DNA from: Actinomycetota bacterium
GTDB lineage: Bacteria > Actinomycetota > Actinomycetes > S36-B12
Length of the DNA stretch: 5,145 nucleotides
Direction: 5' to 3'
NCBI GenBank assembly: GCA_009700485.1
Contig: WLLZ01000129.1
Span: 1-5,145, forward strand
A program made the translations under genes and the position numbers. Position 1 is the first letter of the stretch. Each line of letters opens with the position of its first letter. Below the pieces are notes generated by a model, which was given only the letters and a program-made list of their open reading frames with translations, was not told the origin of the DNA and searched no databases. Below, piece by piece: positions 5,056 to 5,145 of this stretch.

Positions 5056-5145
5056 TCACACGCGCCGCACAACTTGAGTCAACGCGTCATCGGCATCGAT
5101 TTGAGGAATCTCAGGGCGCCGAGCCCGATCAGAAATCCTCAACAG
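5056..5145 (-). CDS. rodA: C-terminal end of a RodA/FtsW-family protein (partial)
   Basis: Only the last 29 residues and the TGA lie in the window; the gene continues past the right edge. The fragment begins LLRISDRARRPEIP, the cytoplasmic segment that follows the final membrane helix in actinobacterial SEDS-family proteins, and ends in a short polar tail (…LTQVVRRV). SEDS proteins are peptidoglycan glycosyltransferases that pair with a class B penicillin-binding protein. The position immediately before pbpA, 16 bp away and on the same strand, is the standard order rodA-pbpA-pknB. The symbol is inferred from the motif and gene order; it could equally be annotated ftsW. Confidence 0.8.
   Translation of the reverse strand: MLRISDRARRPEIPQIDADDALTQVVRRV

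Noticed and set aside
5040..5072. TTG start giving an 11-residue longer PbpA
   Set aside because: It would overlap the end of rodA, lacks a ribosome binding site, and homologues begin at the basic segment right before the membrane anchor.

Overview
The window comes from an actinobacterium (Actinomycetota). It carries part of the chromosomal cell-wall, growth and division cluster of that phylum: crgA, a stand-alone trpG-type glutamine amidotransferase, the PASTA-domain Ser/Thr kinase pknB, the transpeptidase pbpA and the end of a rodA/ftsW-family gene. CrgA is essentially confined to actinobacteria. GTG starts and a G+C-rich but not extreme composition fit this. The genus cannot be resolved by eye.

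Layout. Positions 1-750 hold no intact gene. They hold decayed sequence: a possible 3' gene remnant on the minus strand (44-160), a stretch rich in short TTGTCC motifs and inverted repeats (about 122-276), and what I read as a broken Phd/VapC-type toxin-antitoxin pair on the minus strand. The toxin remnant is 229-456 and the antitoxin remnant 453-671. A 12-bp palindrome (703-714) looks like the old autoregulatory operator. Then come crgA (minus, 754-1020) and, divergently, trpG (plus, start most likely GTG at 1109, ending 1732). From the right-hand edge leftwards the minus strand carries a probable operon: rodA (only its last 29 codons, 5056-5145), pbpA (3594-5039) and pknB (1751-3541). pknB converges on trpG with only 18 bp between the stop codons.

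How the genes work together. In this family of loci RodA polymerises glycan, PbpA cross-links peptides outside the membrane, and PknB senses wall fragments through extracellular PASTA domains and phosphorylates growth and division proteins. CrgA is a small two-pass membrane protein of the divisome. TrpG supplies ammonia for anthranilate and/or aminodeoxychorismate synthesis; it is a positional neighbour rather than a functional partner.

I see no clear new system. The points most worth a second look are the decayed toxin-antitoxin locus with its retained operator, the cluster of TTGTCC motifs, and two substitutions in otherwise conserved positions of the PknB kinase domain (one activation-loop Thr replaced by Ala, and the helix-F Gly replaced by Ser).
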